This document shows, piece after piece, positions 9,860 to 19,626 of a DNA stretch of 64,000 nucleotides. The stretch's first letter is position 1, and the number at the start of each line of letters is the position of its first letter. The notes beneath the pieces are model-generated. The model saw only the letters and a list, made by a program, of their open reading frames with translations, ran no database searches and was not told where the DNA came from. Both the position numbers and the translations under genes were made by a program. The stretch is from the NCBI GenBank assembly GCA_963728845.1, contig CAVSLS010000036.1, positions 1 to 64,000 on the forward strand, read 5' to 3'. The DNA comes from Bog-473 sp963728845 (GTDB lineage Bacteria; Actinomycetota; Acidimicrobiia; Acidimicrobiales; RAAP-2).

Positions 9860-11449
9860 TCACGGCGGAAGGCGATCGGTTCTGGCCCGAGCTTGGTCGT
9901 AGAGCAAGAGTGTGACCCCGGTGAACTGGTGTTCTTCGGAGAGTGCATAGCCCAGGTATTCGAGAACTGCTTCGAAGCGTTCAACGCCCGGTACGCTGCC
10001 GTCGGTCACGAGCCATACTCGCCGGGGAAGGTTATCGGTCGAATACGGAGTCAGCGACAGGTCGAATCCTTCGACATATTGCTGTCGAACGCCAGTCTGT
10101 GGCCAGAGCGACATGCGCCGATTGTCGCTCGCCAGGTAGTAATCGATGGCCGAGGTAATGGCGTGGTCCGGAAGGGCGATCACGTCTCCGTTTTGCTCGT
10201 TCGTTGCTGCGTAACTTGCCGCACCGTGCAGGTCTTCTTGGAGGGCCGAGGCCGAGCTGAGGTAACCGATGACAAGGACGTAGGCCGCGGTGACGCCAAA
10301 AGTCGCCATCACGCGTCGCGGCAGTCTTCTGTTCGCCATCTGATCCGAAACCCGTGATGAGCCCAGGATTTCCGGGAACACGCGCACGCAAACGAATGCC
10401 AGCAGCAAGGCGGCCCCCGCAGCTGATGCCGTGACGTACCGATCGGAGTAAATTGGGTGCACGAACGAGGCAATCGACAGAACGACCGTGGGAACGACCG
10501 TCCAGCCGATCGTGAGGGCAAGTGTGTCCCGATCCGCACTGACTCGTTCGACGACTGCGTCGCGGCGGTTGCGATTCCACAGAGCGGCGGCGACCTTGAC
10601 GGCAACGACCACCACGATGATCAGCACGACGAGGTCGTAGAACTCACCGATGAGGGGGCCGCGTACCTCTGCGAGCAGGCGGCTGTTGGCCCCTTCGTTT
10701 GCGATCCAGTTCACCTGGCCCACCTGTCTCATGCTGGCGACGATCCATGCGCCGGAGACCACGGCGAGGAGAGCAATGGGTGCGGCCAGGACCCGCAGAC
10801 GCTGTGCCATCAGCCCCGGGCGAACCACCAAGACACAGATGAGCATGGAAGCCGGAGCAAGCAGTGAAAACAATTGCACCGCGGTGGCGAGGAGCGCCAC
10901 AAGGCTGAACGCCCACGCCCACCGGGCGCGGGAGTCGTCGAGCCACTTGAACAAGAAGACCGCACAGATGGCGACCAGGAGGGTGCTGAGCGCATACGGT
11001 CGGGCATTCAGCGCCTTGAGAATGAGGAGCGTGCTGGTTGCGGTCAGGACGGCGGCGATGATGCCGCACCAATTTCCCGCGATACGCAGGCCGGTCCAGC
11101 CAACGACCACGATGGTGCCGAAGTACGCGAAGAGCGAGAGAGCCCGCACCCATGCGATGTTCCCCGAAACCATCAGCCAGAAGTGAACGAGGACGTAGTA
11201 CGGCAGAAAGACGAGATCTACGTGCTGTGATTGAGCCCAGAGATTCGACCACGACAGGTGAGCCGAGTAGAGGGTGGCGCCTTCATCGGCGAACATCGAT
11301 ATTCCAAGAAATGGCAAGAGACCCAAGGACGCAGCAACGGCGACGCAGACGACCGTGCGCTTTCCCATGCGGACGGACGCAGCCGGTCGTGTGTGGTCGG
11401 ATTCGGGTGCCACTCCCGAATGGATTGTCACAGCTTCTTCGACCTTCAC
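9860..11449 (-). CDS. GT-C-like integral membrane glycosyltransferase (GT39/ArnT type)
   Basis: A 529-residue protein with about ten predicted membrane spans. The first periplasmic loop has FADEGATLYSAH; an acidic pair just after the first span is the catalytic signature of PMT/ArnT-type GT-C enzymes, which use polyprenyl-phosphate sugars on the outer membrane face. The C-terminal ~120 residues after the last span are soluble. The start is GTG at 11449, followed by a polar leader before the first span at about residue 30. It converges on asnB with an 8-bp gap. It is one of the few large membrane glycosyltransferase-like genes in this window with an unbroken frame. Substrate unknown. Confidence 0.85.
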   Translation of the reverse strand: MKVEEAVTIHSGVAPESDHTRPAASVRMGKRTVVCVAVAASLGLLPFLGISMFADEGATLYSAHLSWSNLWAQSQHVDLVFLPYYVLVHFWLMVSGNIAWVRALSLFAYFGTIVVVGWTGLRIAGNWCGIIAAVLTATSTLLILKALNARPYALSTLLVAICAVFLFKWLDDSRARWAWAFSLVALLATAVQLFSLLAPASMLICVLVVRPGLMAQRLRVLAAPIALLAVVSGAWIVASMRQVGQVNWIANEGANSRLLAEVRGPLIGEFYDLVVLIIVVVVAVKVAAALWNRNRRDAVVERVSADRDTLALTIGWTVVPTVVLSIASFVHPIYSDRYVTASAAGAALLLAFVCVRVFPEILGSSRVSDQMANRRLPRRVMATFGVTAAYVLVIGYLSSASALQEDLHGAASYAATNEQNGDVIALPDHAITSAIDYYLASDNRRMSLWPQTGVRQQYVEGFDLSLTPYSTDNLPRRVWLVTDGSVPGVERFEAVLEYLGYALSEEHQFTGVTLLLYDQARARTDRLPP

Positions 11450-12021
11450 TCGACTCCCGCCGGCGCGCCTGACATGATCCTCGTCACAAGGGACTCAACG
11501 TTTACCACAAAGGTGCCTTGAGCCTCTGTGCGCGCTTCATGACCATGGGAGCCCCGGGAGCCCTGGGCCCAGCTTGGACGACCAGGTCGTCGACGTTCCG
11601 GACGTGGCCCGAGGTCTGTGGTCAGGGCACGAGGTGGCAGCATGACGGCGCGAGCGTCCGTGGGCGCAGACGACGACCAATCTCCCAGCGTCGTCGGCGC
11701 GACGCGGGGACACTTTTGCCAGCCAGGTAAAGAGCGATTGGGGGTGACGGTGCAGAGCATGAGCTATCGGTCATCGGCACCGCTGGCGCACTGGGCATGA
11801 CGAGCCATCGCGCCCAGGTGAATTTGGGATTCCTGGTGCAACAGGGTTGCGTCAGTGGCACGCGACCCTCTGCCGGTTCTTCCTCAATGACGACAGCACG
11901 GTCGACCGCGGGTGCATCGATGCGCCCGTCCGAGCGGTTATTACGCTCCTCACACGGCTATTGGGCATAATGGCACGAGACGCAAAGTGATGCGGCAATC
12001 CGACTCCAAGAGGTCACGGTC
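11450..12021. other. intergenic stretch without a supported gene
   Basis: No frame in this 572-bp stretch gives a protein I can relate to a family; the short frames on both strands are compositional. GC falls toward its right end as the two lower-GC GT2 genes begin. A CATAAT box at about 11966 could be a -10 element for the gene at 12022, but no well-spaced -35 is clear. It may hold a degraded mobile element. Confidence 0.45.
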
Positions 12022-12930
12022 TTGCAGAAGATTTCAGTCGTGGTATGCACATACAATCGTGCACAAATTCTTTCTGCTTGCCTCGAGTCGATTGGTACCA
12101 ACCTCCTTCCTGATTCCGAGCTGCTCGTAATTGATAATGGATCGACCGACAACACGAAGCAGGTGGTAGAGGGTTTTCGATGGACGACGTACGTCCCAGA
12201 GAGCCGACCGGGACAGTCCAGCGCACGAAATGCTGGTGTGGCAGCCTCCACGGGTGATCTGATCGTCTTTACTGATGACGATGTCGTCGTTGATCCCGGC
12301 TGGTTAGAAGCCTTGACAACACCATTTGAGGATCCACGCGTAGCCGCGACTGGGGGAAGGATCTTGCATGAAGGTGTCTCAGCGAACATTGGCGAGCATG
12401 GAGCCTTAGTCGAACTCATCGACTATGGAGAGAGTCCTTTTGAGTTTGCTGGAGGGCACAATCTACCGATCGGAGCTAACATGGCCATCAGGCGATCTTC
12501 GCTTAAGGCTGATCAACTGTTCGATCCCCGACTTGGTAATACGAGAGGCCTGGCCCTGGCGAACGAGGAATTTGAGATGATGCATCGCCTGTTCCTCGCT
12601 GGGCATCGATTGGTGTATTGCCCTACCGCTGTCGTCAGGCATCGGCCCCTTCCGGGCAGAACCACGTCCAAAGCACTACGTCGCGCGGCGTTTCACCATG
12701 GTTTCGGGATGGCTCGCCGGCATTGGATCCAAGGAGAGTTGCAGCCCTCACCGAGGCAATGGAGGCGTTTGGTGGCGGCCGTTCGTCCCGTTATCGCCAC
12801 AAGGACTAGGCGTCAGTACTCCTTGGAACAAGAGCTCTCTGCCACTCAACAACTCGGATGGTCAATAGAGGAATGTCTCATGCCCAGGGTGAACCTGGCC
12901 AACACAATTGCCCGATACTTTCCGGTCTGA
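12022..12930 (+). CDS. GT2 family glycosyltransferase
   Basis: A 302-residue GT-A glycosyltransferase. ISVVVCTYNRA opens the domain, LLVIDNGSTDNT follows, FTDDDVVVDPGW carries the acidic DXD-type motif, and NEEFEMMHRLF is in the position of the catalytic region. Its length is normal for a soluble GT2. It starts at TTG 12022, preceded by AGGTC. Codon use is visibly less GC-rich than in the flanking genes, as in the next gene, and the pair may have come in together by transfer. It is transcribed toward the following GT2 gene with a 230-bp gap. The sugar is unknown. Confidence 0.9.
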   Translation: MQKISVVVCTYNRAQILSACLESIGTNLLPDSELLVIDNGSTDNTKQVVEGFRWTTYVPESRPGQSSARNAGVAASTGDLIVFTDDDVVVDPGWLEALTTPFEDPRVAATGGRILHEGVSANIGEHGALVELIDYGESPFEFAGGHNLPIGANMAIRRSSLKADQLFDPRLGNTRGLALANEEFEMMHRLFLAGHRLVYCPTAVVRHRPLPGRTTSKALRRAAFHHGFGMARRHWIQGELQPSPRQWRRLVAAVRPVIATRTRRQYSLEQELSATQQLGWSIEECLMPRVNLANTIARYFPV

Positions 12931-13162
12931 TCTATTGCGCATGTACAAAGTCTTGTGGGCCTCATGATCCGCGCAAGCCGTATTCACTTCGATCATGCAG
13001 ACCTCCCCGGGAGAAATGGCTCATGTTCAGACTCCAGCCTCAGGTTTGCGATCATCGGAAGTCATCGAAGTCGTTCGAGGAGACGTCGGAGCCCGACATT
13101 TTGAGCCTTAGGTGTCAGGTCCCCTGTGGAGTCTCGAAGGCTCGTTGTCCCGGAGCTTCCCG

Positions 13163-14185
13163 GTGACTCTGGTCAGTGTGTGCATACCAACATACAACGG
13201 CGAGGAGTATCTGGGGGAGTGCCTTACGAGCACGATTCGGCAGACCTTCCAGAACCTTGAAATCATTGTCTGCGACGATGGCTCGAGTGATCGAACGCTC
13301 GACATAGCCAATCAATTTGCCCAGGCAGACAGGCGGCTCGTTATTCACCGGAATCCGGCACGTCTAGGGATTCCGGGAAACTGGAATCGATGCCTAGATT
13401 TGGCTCAGGGAAGATGGATCAAGTTCATGGGCCAGGATGATTACCTAGCCGATGACTGCATCGAGGTAATGGTCAGAGCGGTCGACCAAACAGGACGCAT
13501 GGTGGTGTGTGATCGACAGATTGCATACCAAGATGTAGATCATCGCTTCCAGGAGGATTTCAACAACTACGTCGCTGAAAACCCCCTCCACAAGGTCGGA
13601 GAGACCAGAACTTTCGAAGCAGAGGACATCTCGCGGATTGTCCTAGACAGACTGAATGACAACTTCATCGGTGAACCTGTCTTTACTCTCTTTCCGCATG
13701 ATGTCATAAAGGACGTCGGATACTTCGATGACCGGTTCGTACTCTGGTCCGACTATGAGATGTGGACCCGAATAGCCGTGAACCGTGGACTCCATTGGTT
13801 GCCCGACCGGCTCGCTACCTTCCGTTGTCACAGCAAGGCTCAGAGCCGGACGAACTTTGGTAGCAGCGCGTTCCGTAGCAATACTGTCGAGCCGCTACTT
13901 CTGCTCGCTTCGTTTGCATCCAGGCCCGAGTTCAAGACGTTACGGGAGGTAGCTCGCCAGGTGAGCCCTGAGATCGATTTGTCCCGTGAACTCAGTCAAC
14001 GTGTGTTGGCTCTACAGCGAACCATCCGAAGAAAGGCTTCGCCCACAGAAGATAGTCACCGCGTCGAGCTGAGTGGGTTGTTAGCGGACGAGTACGTGAG
14101 TCACGTACTCAAGTCTTTCCCTTGGTACCACCGGTTCGCCCGCCGACACTTCGAACGACCCCGCTGGTTGGGCAAAGCACGGTAA
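13163..14185 (+). CDS. GT2 family glycosyltransferase
   Basis: A GT-A glycosyltransferase of about 340 residues. VSVCIPTYNGEEYL opens the domain, IIVCDDGSSDRT follows, and GQDDYLADD supplies the metal-binding acidic motif. The C-terminal 100 residues are helical and not recognised. I chose GTG 13163 because GGAG lies at good spacing upstream and family likeness begins at once; an in-frame GTG at 13112 would add 17 residues. Its base composition is lower in GC than the surrounding DNA, like the upstream GT2, consistent with a shared origin. It converges on the sulfotransferase gene with 78 bp between. The acceptor is unknown. Confidence 0.9.
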   Translation: MTLVSVCIPTYNGEEYLGECLTSTIRQTFQNLEIIVCDDGSSDRTLDIANQFAQADRRLVIHRNPARLGIPGNWNRCLDLAQGRWIKFMGQDDYLADDCIEVMVRAVDQTGRMVVCDRQIAYQDVDHRFQEDFNNYVAENPLHKVGETRTFEAEDISRIVLDRLNDNFIGEPVFTLFPHDVIKDVGYFDDRFVLWSDYEMWTRIAVNRGLHWLPDRLATFRCHSKAQSRTNFGSSAFRSNTVEPLLLLASFASRPEFKTLREVARQVSPEIDLSRELSQRVLALQRTIRRKASPTEDSHRVELSGLLADEYVSHVLKSFPWYHRFARRHFERPRWLGKAR

Positions 14186-14263
14186 CCGGATGGTCTTCCT
14201 GAGGGTGCAAACAGTCGGTAGCTGAGGACGGATCGGGGGGAGGGTCGTAACCAGGCAATGACG

Positions 14264-15400
14264 TCAGTTGGCCAGCGAGGTACCGCCCTTTCGGTCCCGC
14301 AGAGCGGTGATCTGGCGAAGCGGCCGGGTGATCTGCCAACTCGTCGAGCCCCGGATCTGGTCGTACGCCTCGCCGATACCCTCCACCTCGGCTCGCAGGG
14401 ACTCGATCTCCGAGCGTGCGACCGCCAACTCTGCTGACATTTCGTTCGCCCGCCACCGCTGCTGCCGCGCTGTCTCGCGGAGCCTGTCCCGTTGGAGGGA
14501 CAGGACGGCGAGCTGCTGTCGATCACCCAACACCGCAGTCGTCCACGGCGACTCCGTCCCCGGCGGAGGCGAGGCCAGGGGTCGGTGGGGACCTTCCAAG
14601 GAGCCGAGGTGCTCGACCAACCGGCTCTGCTCGCCGAGGAGGATTTTCGATTCGTCGGAACCGTGCTGACGAAGCAGCTCTGGGGAGATGCCGGCACTCG
14701 CCCCTCTGGTATTCCATTGCGGCACGTGGAGAGCGAACTGGGGGAGGTCTTTCAACCAACCGATGAGCTCGCCCATCTTTCCCACGGGGTTCTCGACGAT
14801 GGACTCGTACCGAAGGACGAACGTGTCGACGCCGACGAGGCCCGCCAGGGCCGACCGGTTGTAGCGCTCCCACAGCGCCAAGCCGTCGGCCAGGTGCATG
14901 CCGTCCCGAGCTTGGAGTGAGCGTGCGACCGAGAGGGGTGAGCGCCAGATCAAAACCGCAGCGACCGGCTTGGGGATGCGGGCCAACCAGTACGGCAAGA
15001 GCAGGCAGGACCGTGGGTCCTTCCACACGACGGGCCCAGGGTTCGGGAACGCCTTGCTTGCGGCCTCAGCGGGGTCACCCAGTCCATCGATGCCAAGGTC
15101 GGGATCGGACGCCCAGTCGAGCGCCGGATCGGGCGGGCGGTCCCACGTGCCACCGAGACGCTCGAGGAGGGCGTCGTCATAGTTCCCCAGTGCCCGGCTC
15201 TCCCAGTGGTCGGGATTGTCCGGCGAGGGTGCCCACCGGTCCTGTGCCACCGGGACCGCCAACCCGAGATACCCCAAGGCACCGGTGACCGCCGAGGTGC
15301 CGCTCCGGTGCATGCCCACCACGAGCAGCCAGGGTCCGTCCGGCATGGCGGCTTCGGGTGGAGTGGACGACGGGTCGCCGAGGGGCGCGTGCAAGATCAC
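14264..15400 (-). CDS. sulfotransferase-family protein with C-terminal coiled coil
   Basis: A 378-residue protein whose first ~250 residues match PAPS-dependent sulfotransferases: the 5'-phosphosulfate loop VGMHRSGTSA at 28-37 and a 3'-phosphate motif region IWRSPLSVARSL. It would sulfate a glycan or lipid using PAPS; an unusual substrate is possible. Residues from about 300 form a heptad-like helix (ETARQQRWRANEMSAEL) ending in GSTSWQITRPLRQI, a tail often seen at the C-terminus of glycan enzymes and thought to mediate assembly. The start is GTG 15400, overlapping the stop of the WbsX fusion gene by 4 bp (GTGA), so it is the last gene of a coupled operon. The frame is intact. Confidence 0.88.
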   Translation of the reverse strand: MILHAPLGDPSSTPPEAAMPDGPWLLVVGMHRSGTSAVTGALGYLGLAVPVAQDRWAPSPDNPDHWESRALGNYDDALLERLGGTWDRPPDPALDWASDPDLGIDGLGDPAEAASKAFPNPGPVVWKDPRSCLLLPYWLARIPKPVAAVLIWRSPLSVARSLQARDGMHLADGLALWERYNRSALAGLVGVDTFVLRYESIVENPVGKMGELIGWLKDLPQFALHVPQWNTRGASAGISPELLRQHGSDESKILLGEQSRLVEHLGSLEGPHRPLASPPPGTESPWTTAVLGDRQQLAVLSLQRDRLRETARQQRWRANEMSAELAVARSEIESLRAEVEGIGEAYDQIRGSTSWQITRPLRQITALRDRKGGTSLAN

Positions 15401-17496
15401 GAGTCAGGAAGCCCTCGCCCGGCGCGCAGTCGGCTGTAGACGCGTTTGAAGGTGGCGGCCAGGCCGGGTGAGCTGTAGATGACTTTGAGGACTGCCCTCT
15501 TCGGCAGGGACAACGAGGGTTGAGCAGCCGCCCTGCGTTGCGCGGCGACGGCGCGCCGGGTGGTCTCACTGGCCATGAGGCCCACCGACGCGAAGAAGTC
15601 GGCCACGGCCGCCGTCGCCTGCGGGGTGATCGACGGTGCCGCGGCCGGCGCGAGCGATGCGACCGCTTCTTCGTACGAGCTCGGTGCCATGTCGACCGGG
15701 CAAGGCTCCAGTGCCCATACGAAGTGCGTCACGGACCAATTGGGATTGACCGCCTGGACGGTGGCCTGAATGGCTGCGACCATCTCCTCGGGGAGGCCGT
15801 CGCGCAGCCCATCGTCGTACTGCTCGGAGTACAAGGAGTGCTGGTCGTCTCTTCCGACCACGCGCCACCCCGAGCGATCGACCAGGCGTTGCAGCGTTTC
15901 CTCGGTGAAGAAGCGAAGGTTCGCCGGATTGAGGACGCCTGCCCCTTGGACCTCGAAATGACCGCACAGGACGTGGAGCGCCATGTCGACATGGGCGACG
16001 TGGGGCACAGTGATGAGTAGGGAGGGCGAACCGTGGTCCAGCGACCAGGCTGAAAGGGCGGTCAACAGCTCTTGAGGCTCTGTGAGATGCTGGAGCACGT
16101 TGGTGAGGAGAATGGCGCCGATTTCGTCGATACCGTCGAGCGTCGCCTTCAGCGACGCGACGTCGGTGAACGTGCCATGCACCACGTCCGTGCCAAAGCG
16201 ATGAAACGACGTGTCGTGCGTCGACACGGCCTCCAGTTCCGAGAGCTCGACCACCTGTCGACCCGGACGCAGCTGCAGCTCGGCGAGCAGACCAGCCAGG
16301 TTGGCCGTCACCTCGCCAACGACCGACTCGTCGGGCTGCTCGCCGCCGGTCCCCGTCGGTTCGTCGTTGCTCATGGCTGGCCGCTCCGGCGTGATGGCCT
16401 GGTCGGTCGCTCGAACCGCGGCGGGGTCGACCAGCACCGCGCGGGTTGCTTCGAGGAAGGCCCGGCCGTATCGCTGGTCGGGCTCCAGGTGGTTTCCCTC
16501 AGCCCATTCGTTCCACGCCACGATGAAGAGGTAGTTCTCCTCGGACCGGACCCCGGCGAGCGAGTCCGCGGTGACCCGCAGCCAGTGCTCGTAGTGGGCC
16601 GGGGTGGCACCGTGGTAGATGGTGGCACCCCGCGCCCGGCGAGCGGTGTTGTCCCAGCCCACCATTACCGACGGGAACCGTTTCCAGGGGCAGTCGAGGA
16701 GCTCTATGGCTGATTCGGCTGCCGACTCGTAGTCGAGCACCCGGTGCCCCCTGAGCGTTTCCAGTGACGGGTGCAGCTCCCCGCCCAGAACCGGCATGAA
16801 TCCCACCGATGCGTCGAGACCGAAAGGGTTCGGTCCCTGGCGGCCCGGCGGAATACCCCAAGATTCGACCCAGCACAGGTACAGATCGGGGAACCCGGCC
16901 CTCTGCACCTCGGTTCGCCAGATCTCGCTGGTGCGGACGAGGTCCGGAATCAGAGCGGGGCGGTAGATGAGCAGCAGCGGTCGGCCGTCGATGGTGATGT
17001 ATCGAGGATCCTTGAACGCCCGAAGGAGGTCACGGATGTGCGCACGATCGTCCTTCTCACTGAATTCCTGGCGTACGAGCACATGACCGGTCTGTGAGTC
17101 CCAGCCCCGGGTCCATTCCTCATTTGCCCAGCACAGTGCGAAAGGGAAGTCCGGCACCCCGGAAGCCAGCACTTCTTCGAACGGGCGCTCGAGCAGCCGG
17201 CGGCCATGGAACCAGTAGTGGTAGTAGACGAAGCCGTGTACGCCGTGCTCTTGGGCCAATTCGGCCTGTGCCATCCTCACCTCGGGCACCCGCAAGTCGT
17301 AGTAACCGAGCTCTCCTGGGAGGTGAGGCTGATAGTGGCCGGGAAACAACGGCCGGGCCTTGGTCACGTTGTGCCACTCCGTGAAGCCCTTTCCCCACCA
17401 TTCGTCGTTCTCGGGGATGGGGTGGTACTGGGGAAGATAGAAGGCCAGGGCCTTCGGCTTCCCCGTCGTCGCTGTGCCGTTCCGCCGGGTGTCCAT
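15397..17496 (-). CDS. WbsX-like glycosyltransferase fused to a methyltransferase domain
   Basis: A 699-residue two-domain protein. Residues ~13-345 are a WbsX-type domain, as found in O-antigen and rhamnan loci: AFYLPQYHPIPENDEWWG, GKGFTEWHNV, YYHYWFHGRR, ALCWANEEWT and FIVAWNEWAEGNHLEP. Residues ~385-610 look like a class I SAM methyltransferase (LLTNVLQHLTEPQELL, LLITVPHVAHVDM, LRFFTEETLQRLV), but the glycine-rich SAM loop is atypical (VVELSEL), so activity is uncertain. A helical tail follows. The ATG at 17496 is 39 bp after the aminotransferase stop, and the 3' end overlaps the sulfotransferase start. The fusion suggests that sugar transfer and methylation are linked steps (inference). 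Confidence 0.92.
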   Translation of the reverse strand: MDTRRNGTATTGKPKALAFYLPQYHPIPENDEWWGKGFTEWHNVTKARPLFPGHYQPHLPGELGYYDLRVPEVRMAQAELAQEHGVHGFVYYHYWFHGRRLLERPFEEVLASGVPDFPFALCWANEEWTRGWDSQTGHVLVRQEFSEKDDRAHIRDLLRAFKDPRYITIDGRPLLLIYRPALIPDLVRTSEIWRTEVQRAGFPDLYLCWVESWGIPPGRQGPNPFGLDASVGFMPVLGGELHPSLETLRGHRVLDYESAAESAIELLDCPWKRFPSVMVGWDNTARRARGATIYHGATPAHYEHWLRVTADSLAGVRSEENYLFIVAWNEWAEGNHLEPDQRYGRAFLEATRAVLVDPAAVRATDQAITPERPAMSNDEPTGTGGEQPDESVVGEVTANLAGLLAELQLRPGRQVVELSELEAVSTHDTSFHRFGTDVVHGTFTDVASLKATLDGIDEIGAILLTNVLQHLTEPQELLTALSAWSLDHGSPSLLITVPHVAHVDMALHVLCGHFEVQGAGVLNPANLRFFTEETLQRLVDRSGWRVVGRDDQHSLYSEQYDDGLRDGLPEEMVAAIQATVQAVNPNWSVTHFVWALEPCPVDMAPSSYEEAVASLAPAAAPSITPQATAAVADFFASVGLMASETTRRAVAAQRRAAAQPSLSLPKRAVLKVIYSSPGLAATFKRVYSRLRAGRGLPDS

Positions 17497-17535
17497 GGCG
17501 ATCAGGATACGATACCGGCGACCGTGTGGCCCAGG

Positions 17536-18663
17536 TCAGACGCGGGCCTGGGACGAGACGATCTCGATGACCCGGGACTGGTCGGCGGGCGAGAGCGCCG
17601 ACCCTGTGGGCAGGCACAGGCCCTGGTCGAAGACCCGGGCGCAATGTCCCTTCCCCACGAAACTGGCCTCGGCGAATGCCGGTTGCAGATGGAGCGGCTT
17701 CCACGTCGGCCGGGACTCGATGTCCGCTGACTCGAGCGCCAGTCGCACCTGCTCCCTGTCGGCTCCGAATGCCTCGGGATCGATGAGGACGCAGGTCAGC
17801 CAGTAGTTGGACGTGCCCGCGGCGGTGCGCGGCATGGAGGAGACGCCAGGAAGTCCGGCCAGCCCAGCCGAATACGCCGCATCGATCCGCCTCCTGCGCT
17901 CGATGCGACCGTCGAGTCCGCGGAGCTGGGCCCGGCCGAGGGCCGCCAACAGGTTGGAGAGCCGGTAGTTGTACCCCACCACGGTGTGCTCGTAGTGGGA
18001 GAAGGGCTCTCTGGCCTGGGTGGCCAAGTGGCGGGCTCGCTCGGCCCACTCCGGTGACACCGTCGTCAGCATCCCGCCAGCACTCGTGGTGATGATCTTG
18101 TTGCCGTTGAAAGAGAAGATCCCGGCGACGCCGAACGCGCCCGCCGCCCGCCCTCGATGGGTCGACCCGAGGGCCTCGGCCGAGTCCTCGATGAGTGGGA
18201 CTTCGAACCGGCGGCACACGGACTCCAGCGCCTCGTAGTCGGCGGTCTCGCCGTACAGGTCGACCGTGATCACCGCGGTAGGGAGCCGGCCGACGGCGGC
18301 CCGCTCGGTCAGCACCTCTTCGACCAGAGAAGGGTCCAGGTTCCAGCTGTCGGCCGAGCAGTCGACGAACACGGGCTGAGCTCCCAGGTAGGTGACGGCC
18401 GCGGCGCTGGCGATGAAGGTGAAGGACGGCACCAGCACCTCGTCGCCCCGCTCCACGCCGGCCAACAGCAGAGCGAGGTGGAGGGCGGCCGTCCCGCTGG
18501 AGAGGGCCACAGCGTGGCCGACACCGATCCTTTCGGCCAGCTCGCGCTCGAAGGCATCGACATCGGGCCCTAATGGCGCGATCCAGTTGGAATCGAATGC
18601 GTCGAGGAGCATCCGCCGCTCTTCTGCTCCCACCTCGGGCGGGGAAAGGTACACGCGGGTCAC
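17536..18663 (-). CDS. DegT/DnrJ/EryC1/StrS aminotransferase
   Basis: A 375-residue PLP-dependent sugar aminotransferase that converts a nucleotide-linked ketosugar to an aminosugar. Seen are SSGTAALHLALLLAG (cofactor phosphate region), PSFTFIASAAAVTYLGAQPVF in sections, LIEDSAEALGS (aspartate over the PLP ring) and FSFNGNKIITTSAGGM with the PLP lysine. The open frame continues far upstream, but likeness begins at the GTG 18663 (VTRVYLSPPEVG), which overlaps the stop of the WecA-like gene by 4 bp. With the adjacent GNAT enzyme it resembles the PglE/PglD or WbpE-type aminotransferase-acetyltransferase pairs that make N-acetylated 4-amino sugars. This pathway role is inference. Confidence 0.95.
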   Translation of the reverse strand: MTRVYLSPPEVGAEERRMLLDAFDSNWIAPLGPDVDAFERELAERIGVGHAVALSSGTAALHLALLLAGVERGDEVLVPSFTFIASAAAVTYLGAQPVFVDCSADSWNLDPSLVEEVLTERAAVGRLPTAVITVDLYGETADYEALESVCRRFEVPLIEDSAEALGSTHRGRAAGAFGVAGIFSFNGNKIITTSAGGMLTTVSPEWAERARHLATQAREPFSHYEHTVVGYNYRLSNLLAALGRAQLRGLDGRIERRRRIDAAYSAGLAGLPGVSSMPRTAAGTSNYWLTCVLIDPEAFGADREQVRLALESADIESRPTWKPLHLQPAFAEASFVGKGHCARVFDQGLCLPTGSALSPADQSRVIEIVSSQARV

Positions 18664-19626
18664 GGCCGGGTCCCGGCGGGACTGCTCAATCCGCCGACGA
18701 GGGCGGCGCCTCCGAGAAGGGCTGCTGCCACCGCGGCATCGACGGCCACGGCAACGGGCACGGAGGTATGGCCCAGCAATCCCACAATTGCGACGATCAC
18801 CACTTCGATCGCGATGTAGGTCGCACTCGCCGCAGTGCGGGACCACCCCCACGCCACCAAGAGGTCGTACGGATGGGCGCGGTCGCCGCTCAGAAGCGAG
18901 CGGCCGCTCCGGTGGCGGCGCACGATGGCGCACGCAACCTCGGTCCCGGGGACGGCCAGCAGGGCCAGCGCGATCACGCCGGTTCCGCCGGATATGCCGA
19001 CGCCCCAGGCGTAGGCGAGGAGCACGGTCATGGACGCCCCGATCAGGTACGAGCCACCATCTCCCAGATAGATCCGGGCGGGAGGTCGGTTGTACCACAC
19101 GAACCCGACCAGGGCCCCGGTCAGGGACGCCGCCATGAGACGAGCCGGGCCGGATACGAGGACAGCGAAGCCGACACTGGCCGCCGCCCCGACGCCCGCG
19201 GCCAGCATGTCGAGGCCGTCGAGCAGATTGAACCCGTTCATCAGAACGACGCCTGCCACCATGATGAGCGGTACGCCGATCCAACCCGGAAGGTGCACCG
19301 GCTGCGTGGCGGCGATGACGGCTCCGACGCCCAATTGGCCGGCGAGCCGAAAAGGAGCGGGGAGCTCGAACCGGTCGTCACCCACCCCCAACGCCAGGGC
19401 GGCCGCCAGCGGGACCAGCACCGACGGGCCGCCCGACGCACACGCCGACGCACACGCCGGCGAAGACGGCGACCCCACCAAGGTAGGGCACGGGGGACTC
19501 CTGGGACTTCAGGGCCCCGGGGCGGTCCAGGATCCCCCAGCGGTGGGCGACCACGATGCACACCGGAACCAGCGCCGCCGTGGCGACGAGAGCGGCCAGC
19601 GCGACGATCAGGGTCTCGTGGGTCAC
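18660..19626 (-). CDS. WecA/MraY-family phosphoglycosyltransferase, frameshifted
   Basis: A polytopic enzyme that moves a sugar-1-phosphate from UDP-sugar to polyprenyl phosphate, starting lipid-linked glycan synthesis. The C-terminal two thirds have the family motifs FNLLDGLDMLAAG, RIYLGDGGSYLIG and DRAHPYDLL. The N-terminus is in another frame, starting at GTG 19626 with VTHETLIVALAALVA, through GILDRPGALKSQESPVPYLGG, to the switch near 19435-19450 at a GC-rich repetitive stretch. One indel joins them into a normal-length protein of ~320 residues. The start overlaps the GNAT stop and the stop overlaps the aminotransferase start, both as 4-bp GTGA junctions, so the operon architecture is preserved despite the frameshift. 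Confidence 0.85.

Noticed and set aside
11450..12021. Transposase remnant suspected in the gap before the GT2 pair
   Set aside because: No recognisable transposase motif could be read in any frame, so it is left as unassigned sequence.
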